DNA of 60,961 nucleotides from CAYTAP01 sp964435775. Lineage in GTDB: Bacteria > Planctomycetota > Phycisphaerae > Tepidisphaerales > Tepidisphaeraceae. Shown in pieces: positions 25,810-35,626 of this stretch. The stretch is from the NCBI GenBank assembly GCA_964435775.1, contig CAYTAP010000004.1, forward strand, positions 1-60,961, read 5' to 3'. The position numbers were made by a program, and so were the translations under genes. Position 1 is the first letter of the stretch, and each line of letters starts with the position of its first letter. The notes under the pieces were generated by a model. That model was not told the origin of the DNA. It worked only from the letters and a program-made list of their open reading frames with translations, and did no database searches.

Positions 25810-27264
25810 ATGGCGAGCATTTACGATCTGGCATACTGGACTGGGCTGATGGCGGCGGCGCCCTATTGGCTCGTCAAGGGAGCGACCCGGCGAAAGGTCC
25901 TGGGGGCGCTGGGGGAACGGATGGGGTATGTGGACGAGCGCGAGGGGAACAGCCCGGCGGTTATGATTCACGCCGTCAGCCTGGGGGAGATGAACGCGAC
26001 GAGAAGTTTGGTGCGGATGCTCGCCGAAGCGCGGCCGGACTTGTACTTCATCATCTGCACGACGACACGCACCGGCCATGAGCGGGGAATGGCGCTGTAC
26101 GCGGACAATCCTCGCGTGACGGTCATCTGGTATCCCCTCGATTTTTCGAGCGCGGTCGCGCGGGTGCTCGATCGCCTTCGGCCAGGCGTTGTCGCGCTGA
26201 TGGAATTGGAAGTCTGGCCGAACTTTGTCCGCCGGTGCGCGCAGCGCGGCATCCCGGTGGTGCTGATCAACGGCCGACTGACCAGCCGCAGCTTCGCAGG
26301 ATATCATCGCATTCGACTGCTCGTGAACGGGATGTTCGCCGGGCTGACGATGGTTTGTGCGCAGGAGCAGGCGTACGCCGAGCGATTCATCGCGCTGGGA
26401 TGCGAGCCGTCGCGGGTGCGGGTGACGGGCACGATGAAGTTTGATACGGCGACGATTGCCGAGGGCGCGCCAAGGGATGATGCGCTGGCGCGCGAAGTTG
26501 GACTGGCCGATTACCAACGCTTGTGGGTGTGCGGATCGACCGGACCGGGGGAGGAGGAGATTCTGCTTGGGGCCTATCGGCGATTGCTCGTGCGGTTCCC
26601 TTCGCTGCGCCTGATGCTCGTGCCGAGAAAGCCCGAGCGGTTTGATGAAGTCGCGGAGCTGATCGGAAGCGCCGGGTTTGAATGTGTGCGACGGTCGGGG
26701 AAGAAATATCACCACGGAGACCACGGAGAAGAAACAGGGAAGGAAAAAGTGCCTCCAGGTAGGGGCGGCTTCAGCCGCCGTTGGGAGGAACAGCGGCGGC
26801 TGAAGCCGCCCCTACAGGCGAGCAGCTTGGAAACTGAAGGACCTCATGGCGAGGGCGACGCCGCCCCGCCGGTCGTGATCCTCGGGGATACAATGGGTGA
26901 ACTCCGCCGGTTTTATGCGCTGGCCGAGGTCGTGTTTGTCGGGCGAACCCTGCTTGATCTGGGAACACGCCAGCACGGAAGCGACATGATCGAACCGGCG
27001 GCGCTGGGGCGGCCTGTCGTCGTCGGACCGTTCACGGGAAACTTCGCCGAGCCGATGTCGCAATTTCGCGCCGCCAACGCGATCGTTGAAGTGGAAACGG
27101 ACGAGGAACTGACTGAAACGCTGTCGAAATTGCTGTCGGAACCGACCGACGCGCTGGCGATGGGAGAGCGAGCGCAAGACGTTGTCCGATCGCAACAAGG
27201 CGCGACGGCCAAACATGTGGAGGTGATCCTGCAAGCCATGAAAGCGAGCGGGCATGATCGTTGA
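25810..27264 (+). CDS. waaA: 3-deoxy-D-manno-octulosonic acid (Kdo) transferase with in-frame insert
   Basis: 484 residues; it moves Kdo from CMP-Kdo to lipid A at the inner membrane. Seen: an N-terminal membrane-associated segment (MASIYDLAYWTGLMAAAPYW), the catalytic IHAVSLGEMNA (Glu about 60), LMELEVWPNF, INGRLTSRS, and the C-terminal GDTMGELRRFYALAEVVFVG and IEPAALGRPVVVGP. The protein is about 50 residues longer than usual. The excess is a low-complexity insert (about residues 298-352, nt 26700-26865) built from a perfect palindromic repeat. Its 3' end overlaps lipB by 11 bp. Confidence 0.9.
   Translation: MASIYDLAYWTGLMAAAPYWLVKGATRRKVLGALGERMGYVDEREGNSPAVMIHAVSLGEMNATRSLVRMLAEARPDLYFIICTTTRTGHERGMALYADNPRVTVIWYPLDFSSAVARVLDRLRPGVVALMELEVWPNFVRRCAQRGIPVVLINGRLTSRSFAGYHRIRLLVNGMFAGLTMVCAQEQAYAERFIALGCEPSRVRVTGTMKFDTATIAEGAPRDDALAREVGLADYQRLWVCGSTGPGEEEILLGAYRRLLVRFPSLRLMLVPRKPERFDEVAELIGSAGFECVRRSGKKYHHGDHGEETGKEKVPPGRGGFSRRWEEQRRLKPPLQASSLETEGPHGEGDAAPPVVILGDTMGELRRFYALAEVVFVGRTLLDLGTRQHGSDMIEPAALGRPVVVGPFTGNFAEPMSQFRAANAIVEVETDEELTETLSKLLSEPTDALAMGERAQDVVRSQQGATAKHVEVILQAMKASGHDR
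26759..26815. repeat. Palindromic element inside waaA (perfect 22-bp arms)
   Basis: Arms 26759-26780 (GTAGGGGCGGCTTCAGCC...) and 26794-26815 are perfectly complementary, with a 13-base loop. The element is read in frame as GRGGFSRR ... RRLKPPLQ within WaaA. A CACCACGGAGACCACGGAG module precedes it at about 26710. Confidence 0.93.
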
Positions 27265-27970
27265 AGACCTTGGGCTGATGGCCTACCGCCAGGCATGGAC
27301 CTATCAGGAAAAGGTGCATGCGGAGGTCGTCGCGGGCGCGCCCGAGCGACTGCTGCTCGTCGAGCATCCGCCGGTCATTACGCTGGGACGCCGACCGGGG
27401 ATCAACCACAACCTGGTGGCGTCGGAAGAGGCGTTGCGGGAACTCGGCGTCGAGGTCGTCCAATCCGATCGCGGCGGCGACATCACATTCCACGGTCCCG
27501 GCCAGCTTGTTGCCTATCCCATCATCCGCATGAGCGATCATCACCTGAGCGTCGGCGGCTACGTCCGCCGCCTAGAGGAAACGGTTATCGTCACGCTGCG
27601 TGAAATCGGCATCGCGGCGCAAAAGGATCCAGACGCGATCGGCATCTGGGTGCCCCTGTCCCGCCCCACCGCACCGCACAGCAGCGCCGCCAAAAATGAG
27701 ATCGAAACCGGCGACGCAAGCGCCCAGCTTGGCAAGATTTGTGCCGTGGGCGTGCGGATTCGACGAGGCGTGACCATGCACGGCGTGGCATTAAACGTCA
27801 CCACGGACCTGAGCTACTTCAACCTCATCATCCCCTGCGGCCTGCCCGGCCGACCCGTGGCGTCGATCGCCCGGTTGTTGGGAAACGCCGCGCCAACAAT
27901 GGCGGAAGTGAAGAAGTGTCTGGCAGCGGAATTCCAGCGGATGTTTCCTGCCACCAACACCATTCCGTAA
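27254..27970 (+). CDS. lipB: Octanoyl-[ACP]:protein N-octanoyltransferase
   Basis: 238 residues; it transfers octanoyl from acyl carrier protein to lipoyl domains. Seen: LLLVEHPPVITLGRR, SDRGGDITFHGPGQLVAYPI, the catalytic Lys in GKICAVGVRI, TMHGVALNV, and the catalytic Cys in IIPCGLPGRPV. There is an insert of about 20 residues (RPTAPHSSAAKNEIETGDAS) between the core strands, not seen in E. coli LipB. The 11-bp overlap with waaA suggests translational coupling. No lipA is in the window. Confidence 0.92.
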   Translation: MIVEDLGLMAYRQAWTYQEKVHAEVVAGAPERLLLVEHPPVITLGRRPGINHNLVASEEALRELGVEVVQSDRGGDITFHGPGQLVAYPIIRMSDHHLSVGGYVRRLEETVIVTLREIGIAAQKDPDAIGIWVPLSRPTAPHSSAAKNEIETGDASAQLGKICAVGVRIRRGVTMHGVALNVTTDLSYFNLIIPCGLPGRPVASIARLLGNAAPTMAEVKKCLAAEFQRMFPATNTIP

Positions 27971-28004
27971 CAAAAGAGCGAGCCTTGCGCGGCTCGCTCA
28001 TGGT
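27971..28004 (-). terminator. Intrinsic terminator for the PEP-CTERM gene
   Basis: Stem GAGCGAGCC (27976-27984) and GGCTCGCTC (27991-27999) with a six-base loop. On the minus strand it is followed by TTTTGTT, so it terminates the gene ending at 28046; it could also affect lipB. Confidence 0.82.
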
Positions 28005-28045
28005 CGCGTTCAATTACACGCGTTTGCACCGAATGGGGAGGACGC

Positions 28046-28699
28046 TTACACCACCTCCGGGCGGCGTCTCAACAACATCAGACCGGCCAGACCGAGCAGT
28101 GAGAACGAAGCCGGCTCCGGCACGCTGGTAAAGACGATTTCCTCAATGCGATTACTTGCTACTTGCGTGCCATCAAAGGCAATCACCCAATAACGCTGGG
28201 CAGGCGTCACACTGCCCGTGAAAATCTGCTGCCAACTCTTGCTCGGCGTGGCGCCTGTCCATGTGAACATGTTGAAGTCAGGCGCCAAGGTGTCCCCCTC
28301 GCCCGCCTCAAAGGCCTTATCCTTGTCACTGCTCCAAAAAGTAAGCAGTGAGTCATTCGCATCACTGGGATTGGTTCCGTTCAGCTTCAATCCCAGCCAC
28401 ACGCCGTTGATCGTGACCAAATTGAAATTAGCGCCGAAATCCACATACGCCGCTCGGCCACTGTTTGTGTATATGGCACCTGCCGTACCAAAGTTATCCG
28501 CCGTTGCACCGGCCGTGGGAGTGGTCAGCGGTTGGGCATCAAAAAATTCCGCAAATTTCTCAAAACTCGAACTGTTCGCGGTACCCCCACTGACGGGAAT
28601 GACCGCAGCGCCGACCTGGGCACACGCGATGCTCAGCACACCCGCTGCCGCAATGGCCGCGACCGTCTTGTAATAATTCATTTTCTTCATCCTGCGCAT
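28046..28699 (-). CDS. PEP-CTERM sorting-signal secreted protein
   Basis: 217 residues: signal peptide (TVAAIAAAGVLSIACAQVGAA), a beta-rich mature domain (VDFGANFNLVTINGVWLGLKL, WQQIFTGSVTPAQRYWVIAF), and a C-terminal tripartite sorting signal with VPEPAS, a hydrophobic segment (FSLLGLAGLMLL) and RRRPEVV. It would be exported and processed by an exosortase, which is not in this window. GGAGGA five bases upstream of ATG fixes the start. Function of the mature domain is unknown. Confidence 0.86.
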   Translation of the reverse strand: MRRMKKMNYYKTVAAIAAAGVLSIACAQVGAAVIPVSGGTANSSSFEKFAEFFDAQPLTTPTAGATADNFGTAGAIYTNSGRAAYVDFGANFNLVTINGVWLGLKLNGTNPSDANDSLLTFWSSDKDKAFEAGEGDTLAPDFNMFTWTGATPSKSWQQIFTGSVTPAQRYWVIAFDGTQVASNRIEEIVFTSVPEPASFSLLGLAGLMLLRRRPEVV

Positions 28700-28774
28700 A
28701 TCGTTCCTCCGAAATGTGAAAAAGACCCTGAACTATGACACCTTCTATACGTCCAATTCTGGGTAATGGAACTT

Positions 28775-29722
28775 TTAATATTCCGACATTGCAAACACAC
28801 TCGCCTGGTAATGGAAATCAGCCTGGCCATAGCGGGGGTACCACTCATGAATGTTGGGCGTGGCGTTGGCCGACAGAATGTTGGAGTAGGCGCCGATGTA
28901 CAGACGCTGATGGACAACATGGACATGCCCATCCATGTAGACCACCGGTCGGCCACCTTTCTCGGATTCGCCGAGTTTGCCGCTGACATGGTAGCTCGGC
29001 TGCCCCAAACCCAAGGCGCTGGTGAACGGGGATTGGCGCATGGAACACCACTGCAGCGGCACTTGGGGAAGCCATTTTCGATAGCCACTGAACTTCCATG
29101 AATCGGGGATCATCTCGCTGTTCGTTGGATTGGCCGGGGGCATGCCGGTCATGTAATGAGAACTGTTGCGTTCGTGGTTGTACAAACCGGCGTAGGTGTT
29201 GCCTCGCGTCCCGACGTCGGAGCCGGGGTAGAGGTACATGCTGTTGCTGGCTGGCCATAGGGCCCCGCCGCTATTTTTTCCACGTCCGATGGTCACTCCC
29301 GACGCCGGGCAAACCCAGACGCCGCGGGCATAGGTCTCCGCGTGGCTACTGTTGAATGGGAAAGAACCACCCAGGTAGGGCGCCAAAGCCCATTCCAGCG
29401 TGTACCCCTCGCACATCCGGAAGCTGTCGCCGATATCGGTGCCGGACTGCGTCATGCCGGGCGTTCCGTAGATCGCCGGCAACCACCCGCGGTACTCCGT
29501 CCCGTACATGATGAAAGCCGTGCCGATCTGGCGGAGGTTGCTCGAACACGCAACGAGATACGCCGCCTGTCGAGCCTTACTGAGGGCCGGAAGAAGGATC
29601 GAAATCAACAGCGCAATAATGCCGATGACGACGAGCAACTCCACGAGCGTAAACGCGCGGACAGGCCGTCGCGCGGCCCGCTGCCCCGTTGGCACGCGAA
29701 TCCCATCGATCAATGCTGCCAT
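28775..29722 (-). CDS. Prepilin-type N-methylation protein with DG-H C-terminus
   Basis: 315 residues. A type IV pilin-like leader, RAFTLVELLVVIGIIALLISILLPALSKARQ in part, has the GFTLVE-type cleavage region (RAFTLVE). A variable extracellular domain follows (GWLPAIYGTPG), and it ends in RPVVYMDGHVHVV, the DGH motif typical of the large planctomycete family of pseudopilin-like proteins. AAGGAG six bases before ATG 29722 fixes the start over the longer frame to 29809. Probably a surface or secretion-related pseudopilin. It lies beside the PEP-CTERM gene, upstream of the rhamnosidase and divergent from it. Confidence 0.84.
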   Translation of the reverse strand: MAALIDGIRVPTGQRAARRPVRAFTLVELLVVIGIIALLISILLPALSKARQAAYLVACSSNLRQIGTAFIMYGTEYRGWLPAIYGTPGMTQSGTDIGDSFRMCEGYTLEWALAPYLGGSFPFNSSHAETYARGVWVCPASGVTIGRGKNSGGALWPASNSMYLYPGSDVGTRGNTYAGLYNHERNSSHYMTGMPPANPTNSEMIPDSWKFSGYRKWLPQVPLQWCSMRQSPFTSALGLGQPSYHVSGKLGESEKGGRPVVYMDGHVHVVHQRLYIGAYSNILSANATPNIHEWYPRYGQADFHYQASVFAMSEY

Positions 29723-29991
29723 TGCGCACTCCTTTATAAACCGCAATCGTCTATCTGTATCTGCAGGTTGGAAATGCTTGCGGTGACCTAAAATCTCTTG
29801 GCCTCGCAACTATTGCAACAGTATACTGCATGCTGTGTTCCGTGTCCACAAAAAAATGTGACCGACTGTGTTCGGATCATCGCGGCCCGACTCATTCCTG
29901 CCGCGGATACTAACTAATATGTAAGCCACTACAGGGGATATGGTTATGAAAATTGTGTTCCCTGTCTGCCACTGTTGACCACTATGAAAGA
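29723..29991. promoter_or_regulatory. Divergent promoter region of pseudopilin and rhamnosidase genes
   Basis: 269 bp, AT-rich (for example CAGTATACTGCATGC around 29830), between divergent genes. No ORF. A palindromic AGTATACT centre at 29829-29836 is a candidate operator; no promoter boxes can be assigned with confidence. Confidence 0.4.
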
Positions 29992-29997
29992 ATGATC

Positions 29998-32499
29998 ATG
30001 CCCACAATCGATCTCGGTCACAATTACCATCTGGCCGATGCGCGGCTGTGGCTGGGGCCTCGTCAGCATGGCGCGGCGACGCGGTTGTTTCGACGGACGA
30101 TCACCTTGGCCAAGCGCCCGGTGTCGGCGCGGGTGCTGCTCTACGGCGAATCCACTTACAACGCATGGTTGAATGGACAGTTTGTTGGCCGCGGGCCGGC
30201 GTTTCATCATCCCCATCGCCCGATGCTCGATGAGTTCCCGGTGCAAGAGCGGCTGAACGTGGGGCGAAACGTACTGGCCGTGCTTATCCACTGGCCGGGG
30301 CATTCCACCAACAACCACGTCCCCGCCGATTCGCCCGGGATGGTGGCGCAACTTCTCGTACGCTACGAAGGGGGCGACGAACAGGTGTTCGGCGTCGATG
30401 ACCAATGGAAGGCCAGCGACCGCGCCGGGTGGCGCCATGACGCCCCGCGGCGCAACTGGGCGCTGCCATCCATCGAACACTTCGTTCAAGCCGACAGCGC
30501 GGGCGCCGGCGAAGGACCTGGCAACTGGACGAGCGTCAGCTTCGATGACAGCGGATGGCCCGCCGCGGAGGTCCTGACGCCGGCAACGACCGCGCCGCAC
30601 CCGCACTGGCGCATCTCCCCCCTGCCGCGATTGGAATACGTCCAGCGCGTGCCGTCGCTCCTAAGCGTGTATGGCATCACCCAAAAACCCGAACCGATCA
30701 GCGCCGCGGCCGGCGCGCGAAGCATCGGCGCGGAGTTGATGGCGGCGAAGTGGACCGATCCATCCCCCATCCGCCTCGAACCGCACGATGTCGCCGGCGC
30801 GTTCACGATCATGGGATTGGCGCACGATCAAGGCGCGGTCATATGCCAGGACATGGGCCGCGAGATGACCGGTCAGGTGATCTTTGAGTGCCATGCCGCA
30901 TCCCCGGGCATCATCGATGTGGGATGGAGTGAATGCTTGACCGATGGGCGGCCCGATCTGGTGCGCAAGGGCGTGAGCTACTGCGACCGCGTGGAAGCGG
31001 CCGGGGGGTCGTTGCGTTGGCAACCGATGCACTACAACGCGATGCGATATGTCGTGCTGGTGCTTCGCGGGTTTGAGGGTCCGGTGACATTCGCCAAGGT
31101 TCGCCTGCGTGAAAGCGCGATGGCGCTTGACTGGCGGGCGGGCCCGACTTTCAGCGACCCAAACGCCCAGGCGATCGCGAAGCTGTGCGTCGAAACGATC
31201 CGCTGCGCGGCGCAGGAAGGATTGATGGACTGCGCAAGCAGGGAGCAATCGGTCTATCTCGCCGATTCGCACCTTACTGCACGCTGGCTGGCGCAATGGA
31301 CCGGCGACACCCGGCACTGGCGGTATGTGGTCGTCGAACAATTCCAACGCCAGGCGCCCAATGGTCTGGTGCCGTCGTGTCCATTCAGCGCGCGGCAGGA
31401 CACCATGCTCGACTTCGACCTCCTGGGTGTGATCGGGACGCGCGATTACTGGCGTCACACCGGCGACCTCAAGACTGTGCGACAACTCATCGAGCCGTGC
31501 CGGCGATTGCTGGGCTGCTTCCTGTCGATGGTCGATGACAGCGGAATGTGCCGGACCGACATCGGCCCGGTGACGAACAAGATCGAATGGGAATATCCAT
31601 ACGATCCGCAATTGCCGCAATTGCGCCGGGAGGACAACTGGCTGCTGTTCATCGATCATCCGGGGCTTGGTTGGCACAACACCAGGGACGCCGGAATTGA
31701 TCGGCGGGGAACGAACGCGGCGCTCAATGCGCTGATCGTGCAAACGCAACGCGCGCTGGCGGAAATGGAAGCGGCGATTGGCAATGACGACCACGCGCAA
31801 GCCCTCGGCAAAGCGGCGACGCTGCTGGCCAGGCGCATCCGTCAAACATGTTATAACCCCAGTCGCGGCGTCTTCATTGATGGCATCTTCGAGGGGAGAC
31901 AGCTCACGCAGATAAGCGAACAGACGAACACCTGGGCGATTGCCGCCCGATGTTGCGATGATGATGAGGCGCGGCGGATCATCACGAAGCTGCTCACCGA
32001 TCCCGATCCAACCATCGCGCGAAACGGTCCGTATTTCTGGGCATACCTGCTTCCGGAGATGGCGCGGCTTGGCATGCACAAGCTGGCGGCCGAGCGAATC
32101 GTCACGCTTTGGAAACCAATGATCGACGCGGGGGCGACGACGCTCTGGGAAACGTTCGCCGGAGACAGCCTGGACACCTGGTCGCATCCCTGGGCCGGGG
32201 CGCCGCTGGAGTTTTACCTCACGCAGATTCTTGGCTTGCCTGGAATCGATCAGCAAGGAGATGTGGCGACGCTGCGGCCGCGTGTGGATTTGATGAAAGA
32301 TGCGAGCGGACGGATCTTCACGCGGCACGGGCCGGTGTCGATCGCATGGCGCGGCGAGGCGGGACAGGTGGTGTTGACGGGGACCATGCCGAGTGGGATG
32401 CGCGGGCGGGTGAGTGTGAATGGGCAGACGCACGAAGTAACAGGGGTATCGTGGACGCTGGCAGTGAGGGAAAATGGGGGGAGTGGATTTATTCGCTGA
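29998..32499 (+). CDS. GH78-type alpha-L-rhamnosidase
   Basis: About 833 residues. The N-terminal beta-sandwich, carbohydrate-binding-like part includes ESTYNAWLNGQFVGRGP, VGRNVLAVLIHW and FDDSGWPAAEV. The catalytic (alpha/alpha)6 barrel starts near 400: GLMDCASREQSVYLADS (candidate acid Glu), TARWLAQWTGDTRHWRY, and ATTLWETFAGDSLDTWSHPW near the C-terminus (second Glu and the SHPW signature of GH78). A C-terminal beta domain follows. No signal peptide was found, so it would act on imported oligosaccharides unless exported otherwise. Start at ATG 29998 or 29992. Confidence 0.83.
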   Translation: MPTIDLGHNYHLADARLWLGPRQHGAATRLFRRTITLAKRPVSARVLLYGESTYNAWLNGQFVGRGPAFHHPHRPMLDEFPVQERLNVGRNVLAVLIHWPGHSTNNHVPADSPGMVAQLLVRYEGGDEQVFGVDDQWKASDRAGWRHDAPRRNWALPSIEHFVQADSAGAGEGPGNWTSVSFDDSGWPAAEVLTPATTAPHPHWRISPLPRLEYVQRVPSLLSVYGITQKPEPISAAAGARSIGAELMAAKWTDPSPIRLEPHDVAGAFTIMGLAHDQGAVICQDMGREMTGQVIFECHAASPGIIDVGWSECLTDGRPDLVRKGVSYCDRVEAAGGSLRWQPMHYNAMRYVVLVLRGFEGPVTFAKVRLRESAMALDWRAGPTFSDPNAQAIAKLCVETIRCAAQEGLMDCASREQSVYLADSHLTARWLAQWTGDTRHWRYVVVEQFQRQAPNGLVPSCPFSARQDTMLDFDLLGVIGTRDYWRHTGDLKTVRQLIEPCRRLLGCFLSMVDDSGMCRTDIGPVTNKIEWEYPYDPQLPQLRREDNWLLFIDHPGLGWHNTRDAGIDRRGTNAALNALIVQTQRALAEMEAAIGNDDHAQALGKAATLLARRIRQTCYNPSRGVFIDGIFEGRQLTQISEQTNTWAIAARCCDDDEARRIITKLLTDPDPTIARNGPYFWAYLLPEMARLGMHKLAAERIVTLWKPMIDAGATTLWETFAGDSLDTWSHPWAGAPLEFYLTQILGLPGIDQQGDVATLRPRVDLMKDASGRIFTRHGPVSIAWRGEAGQVVLTGTMPSGMRGRVSVNGQTHEVTGVSWTLAVRENGGSGFIR

Positions 32500-32520
32500 A
32501 AAGAGGCTCATCGTGGCGAT

Positions 32521-32545
32521 GGGCCGGCGCTTGCGCCCGTTTTTC
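32521..32545 (+). terminator. Possible intrinsic terminator after the rhamnosidase gene
   Basis: A GC-rich short hairpin (GGCGC TT GCGCC) is followed by CGTTTTT. The stem is short, so the call is tentative. Confidence 0.5.
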
Positions 32546-32638
32546 ACGTTGACTTTTTCGTCGAAACCAAGGATGATCTGGCGAGACAGTGCAACAGTTG
32601 TGAAGGTGTTGAACGCTGTAAAATAAGGAGGATCAAAC

Positions 32639-34222
32639 GTGCGTCACATCAAGGTGCTGGGAATCATCGGCGCGGGGTTGTTGGGTGCATCAGTGGCACA
32701 GGCTGCCAACCCCAACGACTTCATCGTTTACAATTATGACTGGGGGAGCGACGGCCTGTTGAACAACGGCAGCGGTTCAGTCGGCGGGCAAAACGGGCGG
32801 AACCTCATGGGTCGGCTGTATGTGCCGACGAATTACGATCCGTCGAAGTCGTATCCGATTTATCTGTTCATGGCCGGGCTGGGGGAGGCCGGCGTGAGTC
32901 ATTACATTCAGACAAATAACCCCGCCAATACTGCCACCTATTACGTCTCGGACAACACCTCGCAGGTCAACGGAAACATCGACGCCTTGTTGGCCAATGC
33001 AAAGAGCCGGGATTTTTTCCTGTACGCGCCGCAATCGAACGCAGGCTGGTGGAGCGAGGTACCGGCCGCAGTGAACATGATCGCCAAGGTGGCCGACCAA
33101 TATAACATTGACTACACGCGGATGTACGCGACAGGGCTGTCGGCCGGGGCGCAAGGGACATTTAACGCAGCAGCGCAATTTACGGATGTTTTCGCCGGCT
33201 TCGCGCCCTTGTCCACGCATGGAAAGCTTGGGTCAGCCGACGCGTCCAAACTGGTGGGTAAACCGATGTGGTTTTACCAGGCGGTTGATGACACCGCATA
33301 TAATGCACGAGATTCGGTAAACAACATCCGCACCTCCGGCGGATTGCCGACGATCAATTTCGACACTTATACCGGTCATGGAGACCCGGCTGGGACCAAC
33401 TACAGTCCCAATTACACGGATGGATCCAAATACCTCGCCGAGAACAACCTGCGATACAGCGAATACAGTTCCGGCGGGCACAGCAACGTCGTATGGCAGC
33501 GGGCGTACAACACCTCGCAGATGTACGACTGGTTTGACAGCAAGCCAAGCACATTGACCACCCTCCAGCCGGGGCGGACGGCGTATTTTGGCATGGGCAC
33601 GGCGGGCGGCGTGGATAGCCATGGGCGGACATGGAACGGCGCCAATGGCTACGGCTCGCAGTTCACGCTGGAAGTGGCGTCGCCGTTTGGCAGCGACGCC
33701 ACCGGTGTGCGAACCACCGTGTCACTGGCGGTCAGCGATGATTTTTACAGCAACAGCGCCACCGCCGGGACCACGGGTGTGCCGGGGTACGACAGCGCCA
33801 ACACAGGCGGGTCGTGGAGCATTTCACGCTGGCAGAACAATGGGCAGGGGCAATTGAAGTTGATGGGATTGGTGCCTGGCCAGCTATACGACCTCAGCCT
33901 GTTCGCCGGACTGCCGGGCGGCGGCGGCATTGGTCTCACACGGTACTCCGTGGGCACGCAGGATGGGAACGCAGGCACCGATCAATACATCGATTTCAAC
34001 CCATCGAACAACACGACGCAGTTCATGGACTTCGCCAACATCCCCGCCGATGCGTCGGGGCATATTTACATCAAGCTCAGCCTTCCCATCAGCGGCGGCG
34101 GCTGGGGAAATTACGGATACCTCAACTTCTTCTCGATCACGGCGGTGCCCGAACCTGCGACATTGTCGCTGCTGCTGCTTGCCCCCGTGGCACTGGGACG
34201 GCGGAAGCGGCCGGCGGGGTGA
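32639..34222 (+). CDS. PEP-CTERM-anchored secreted esterase/depolymerase
   Basis: 527 residues from a GTG start fixed by AAGGAGG seven bases upstream. Signal peptide (IIGAGLLGASVAQA), then an esterase domain of the PHB-depolymerase/feruloyl-esterase type: NLMGRLYVPTNYDP, YLFMAGLGEAG, nucleophile in TGLSAGAQGTF, PMWFYQAVDD (acid) and SSGGHSNVVWQ (His). A beta-sandwich domain follows (about 330-500) and the PEP-CTERM signal VPEPATLSLLLLAPVAL-GRRKR closes the protein. It would release ester-linked groups from polysaccharide at the cell surface. It follows the rhamnosidase on the same strand. Confidence 0.86.
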   Translation: MRHIKVLGIIGAGLLGASVAQAANPNDFIVYNYDWGSDGLLNNGSGSVGGQNGRNLMGRLYVPTNYDPSKSYPIYLFMAGLGEAGVSHYIQTNNPANTATYYVSDNTSQVNGNIDALLANAKSRDFFLYAPQSNAGWWSEVPAAVNMIAKVADQYNIDYTRMYATGLSAGAQGTFNAAAQFTDVFAGFAPLSTHGKLGSADASKLVGKPMWFYQAVDDTAYNARDSVNNIRTSGGLPTINFDTYTGHGDPAGTNYSPNYTDGSKYLAENNLRYSEYSSGGHSNVVWQRAYNTSQMYDWFDSKPSTLTTLQPGRTAYFGMGTAGGVDSHGRTWNGANGYGSQFTLEVASPFGSDATGVRTTVSLAVSDDFYSNSATAGTTGVPGYDSANTGGSWSISRWQNNGQGQLKLMGLVPGQLYDLSLFAGLPGGGGIGLTRYSVGTQDGNAGTDQYIDFNPSNNTTQFMDFANIPADASGHIYIKLSLPISGGGWGNYGYLNFFSITAVPEPATLSLLLLAPVALGRRKRPAG

Positions 34223-34245
34223 CGCGCCATACGAGCACTAATGGG

Positions 34246-34281
34246 AAAAAGGCGGCGAATCTCGTCGCCTTTTTCTTTTTG
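34246..34281 (+). terminator. Intrinsic terminator after the PEP-CTERM esterase
   Basis: Stem GGCGGCGA/TCGTCGCC (one G-T pair) with a three-base loop, preceded by A5 and followed by TTTTTCTTTTT. Confidence 0.87.
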
Positions 34282-34349
34282 GATTCCCGTCGCAGTGGCT
34301 ACAGTAACTTGGCACTCGGCAGGATATTCTTACTGACAAGGAGAACCCC

Positions 34350-35384
<1,035 letters not shown>

Positions 35385-35414
35385 GTGGGAGCGTTCACCG
35401 AAAAGACTGAAGAG

Positions 35415-35606
35415 TTCACCGCGAAGACGCCGAGGTCGCGGAGAAGTATGAGAGAAGCAATGCGCCACGAAGTCACCAAGACACAAAGAAATCAATGGAT
35501 CCGATGGCATAGCGATCCATTGATGGCGCTCATCCATATGCTTTGCGCCTTTGTGTCTTAGTGGCGCATTTGTATTTCTACGCGATCTCCGCGGCTCCGC
35601 GGTGAA
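35415..35606. repeat. Composite nested palindrome, about 190 bp
   Basis: Three nested inverted pairs: outer TTCACCGCG-type arms (35415-35440 and 35581-35606, 22 of 26 complementary), middle ATGCGCCAC/AAGACACAAAG arms (35460-35488 and about 35541-35569), and a perfect inner ATCAATGGATC pair (35491-35501 and 35514-35524). No ORF. It fills the whole junction between the two pentitol genes. Confidence 0.85.
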
Positions 35607-35626
35607 TCAATACTTGGAAGCAGACG

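Noticed and set aside
30661..32547. 628-residue open frame opposite the rhamnosidase
   Set aside because: It covers a recognised gene on the plus strand; its translation is Arg/His-rich without motifs, as expected of antisense frames in GC-rich DNA.
32639..34222. A second ATG start for the PEP-CTERM esterase
   Set aside because: AAGGAGG seven bases upstream of GTG 32639 and the signal peptide starting there are better evidence.
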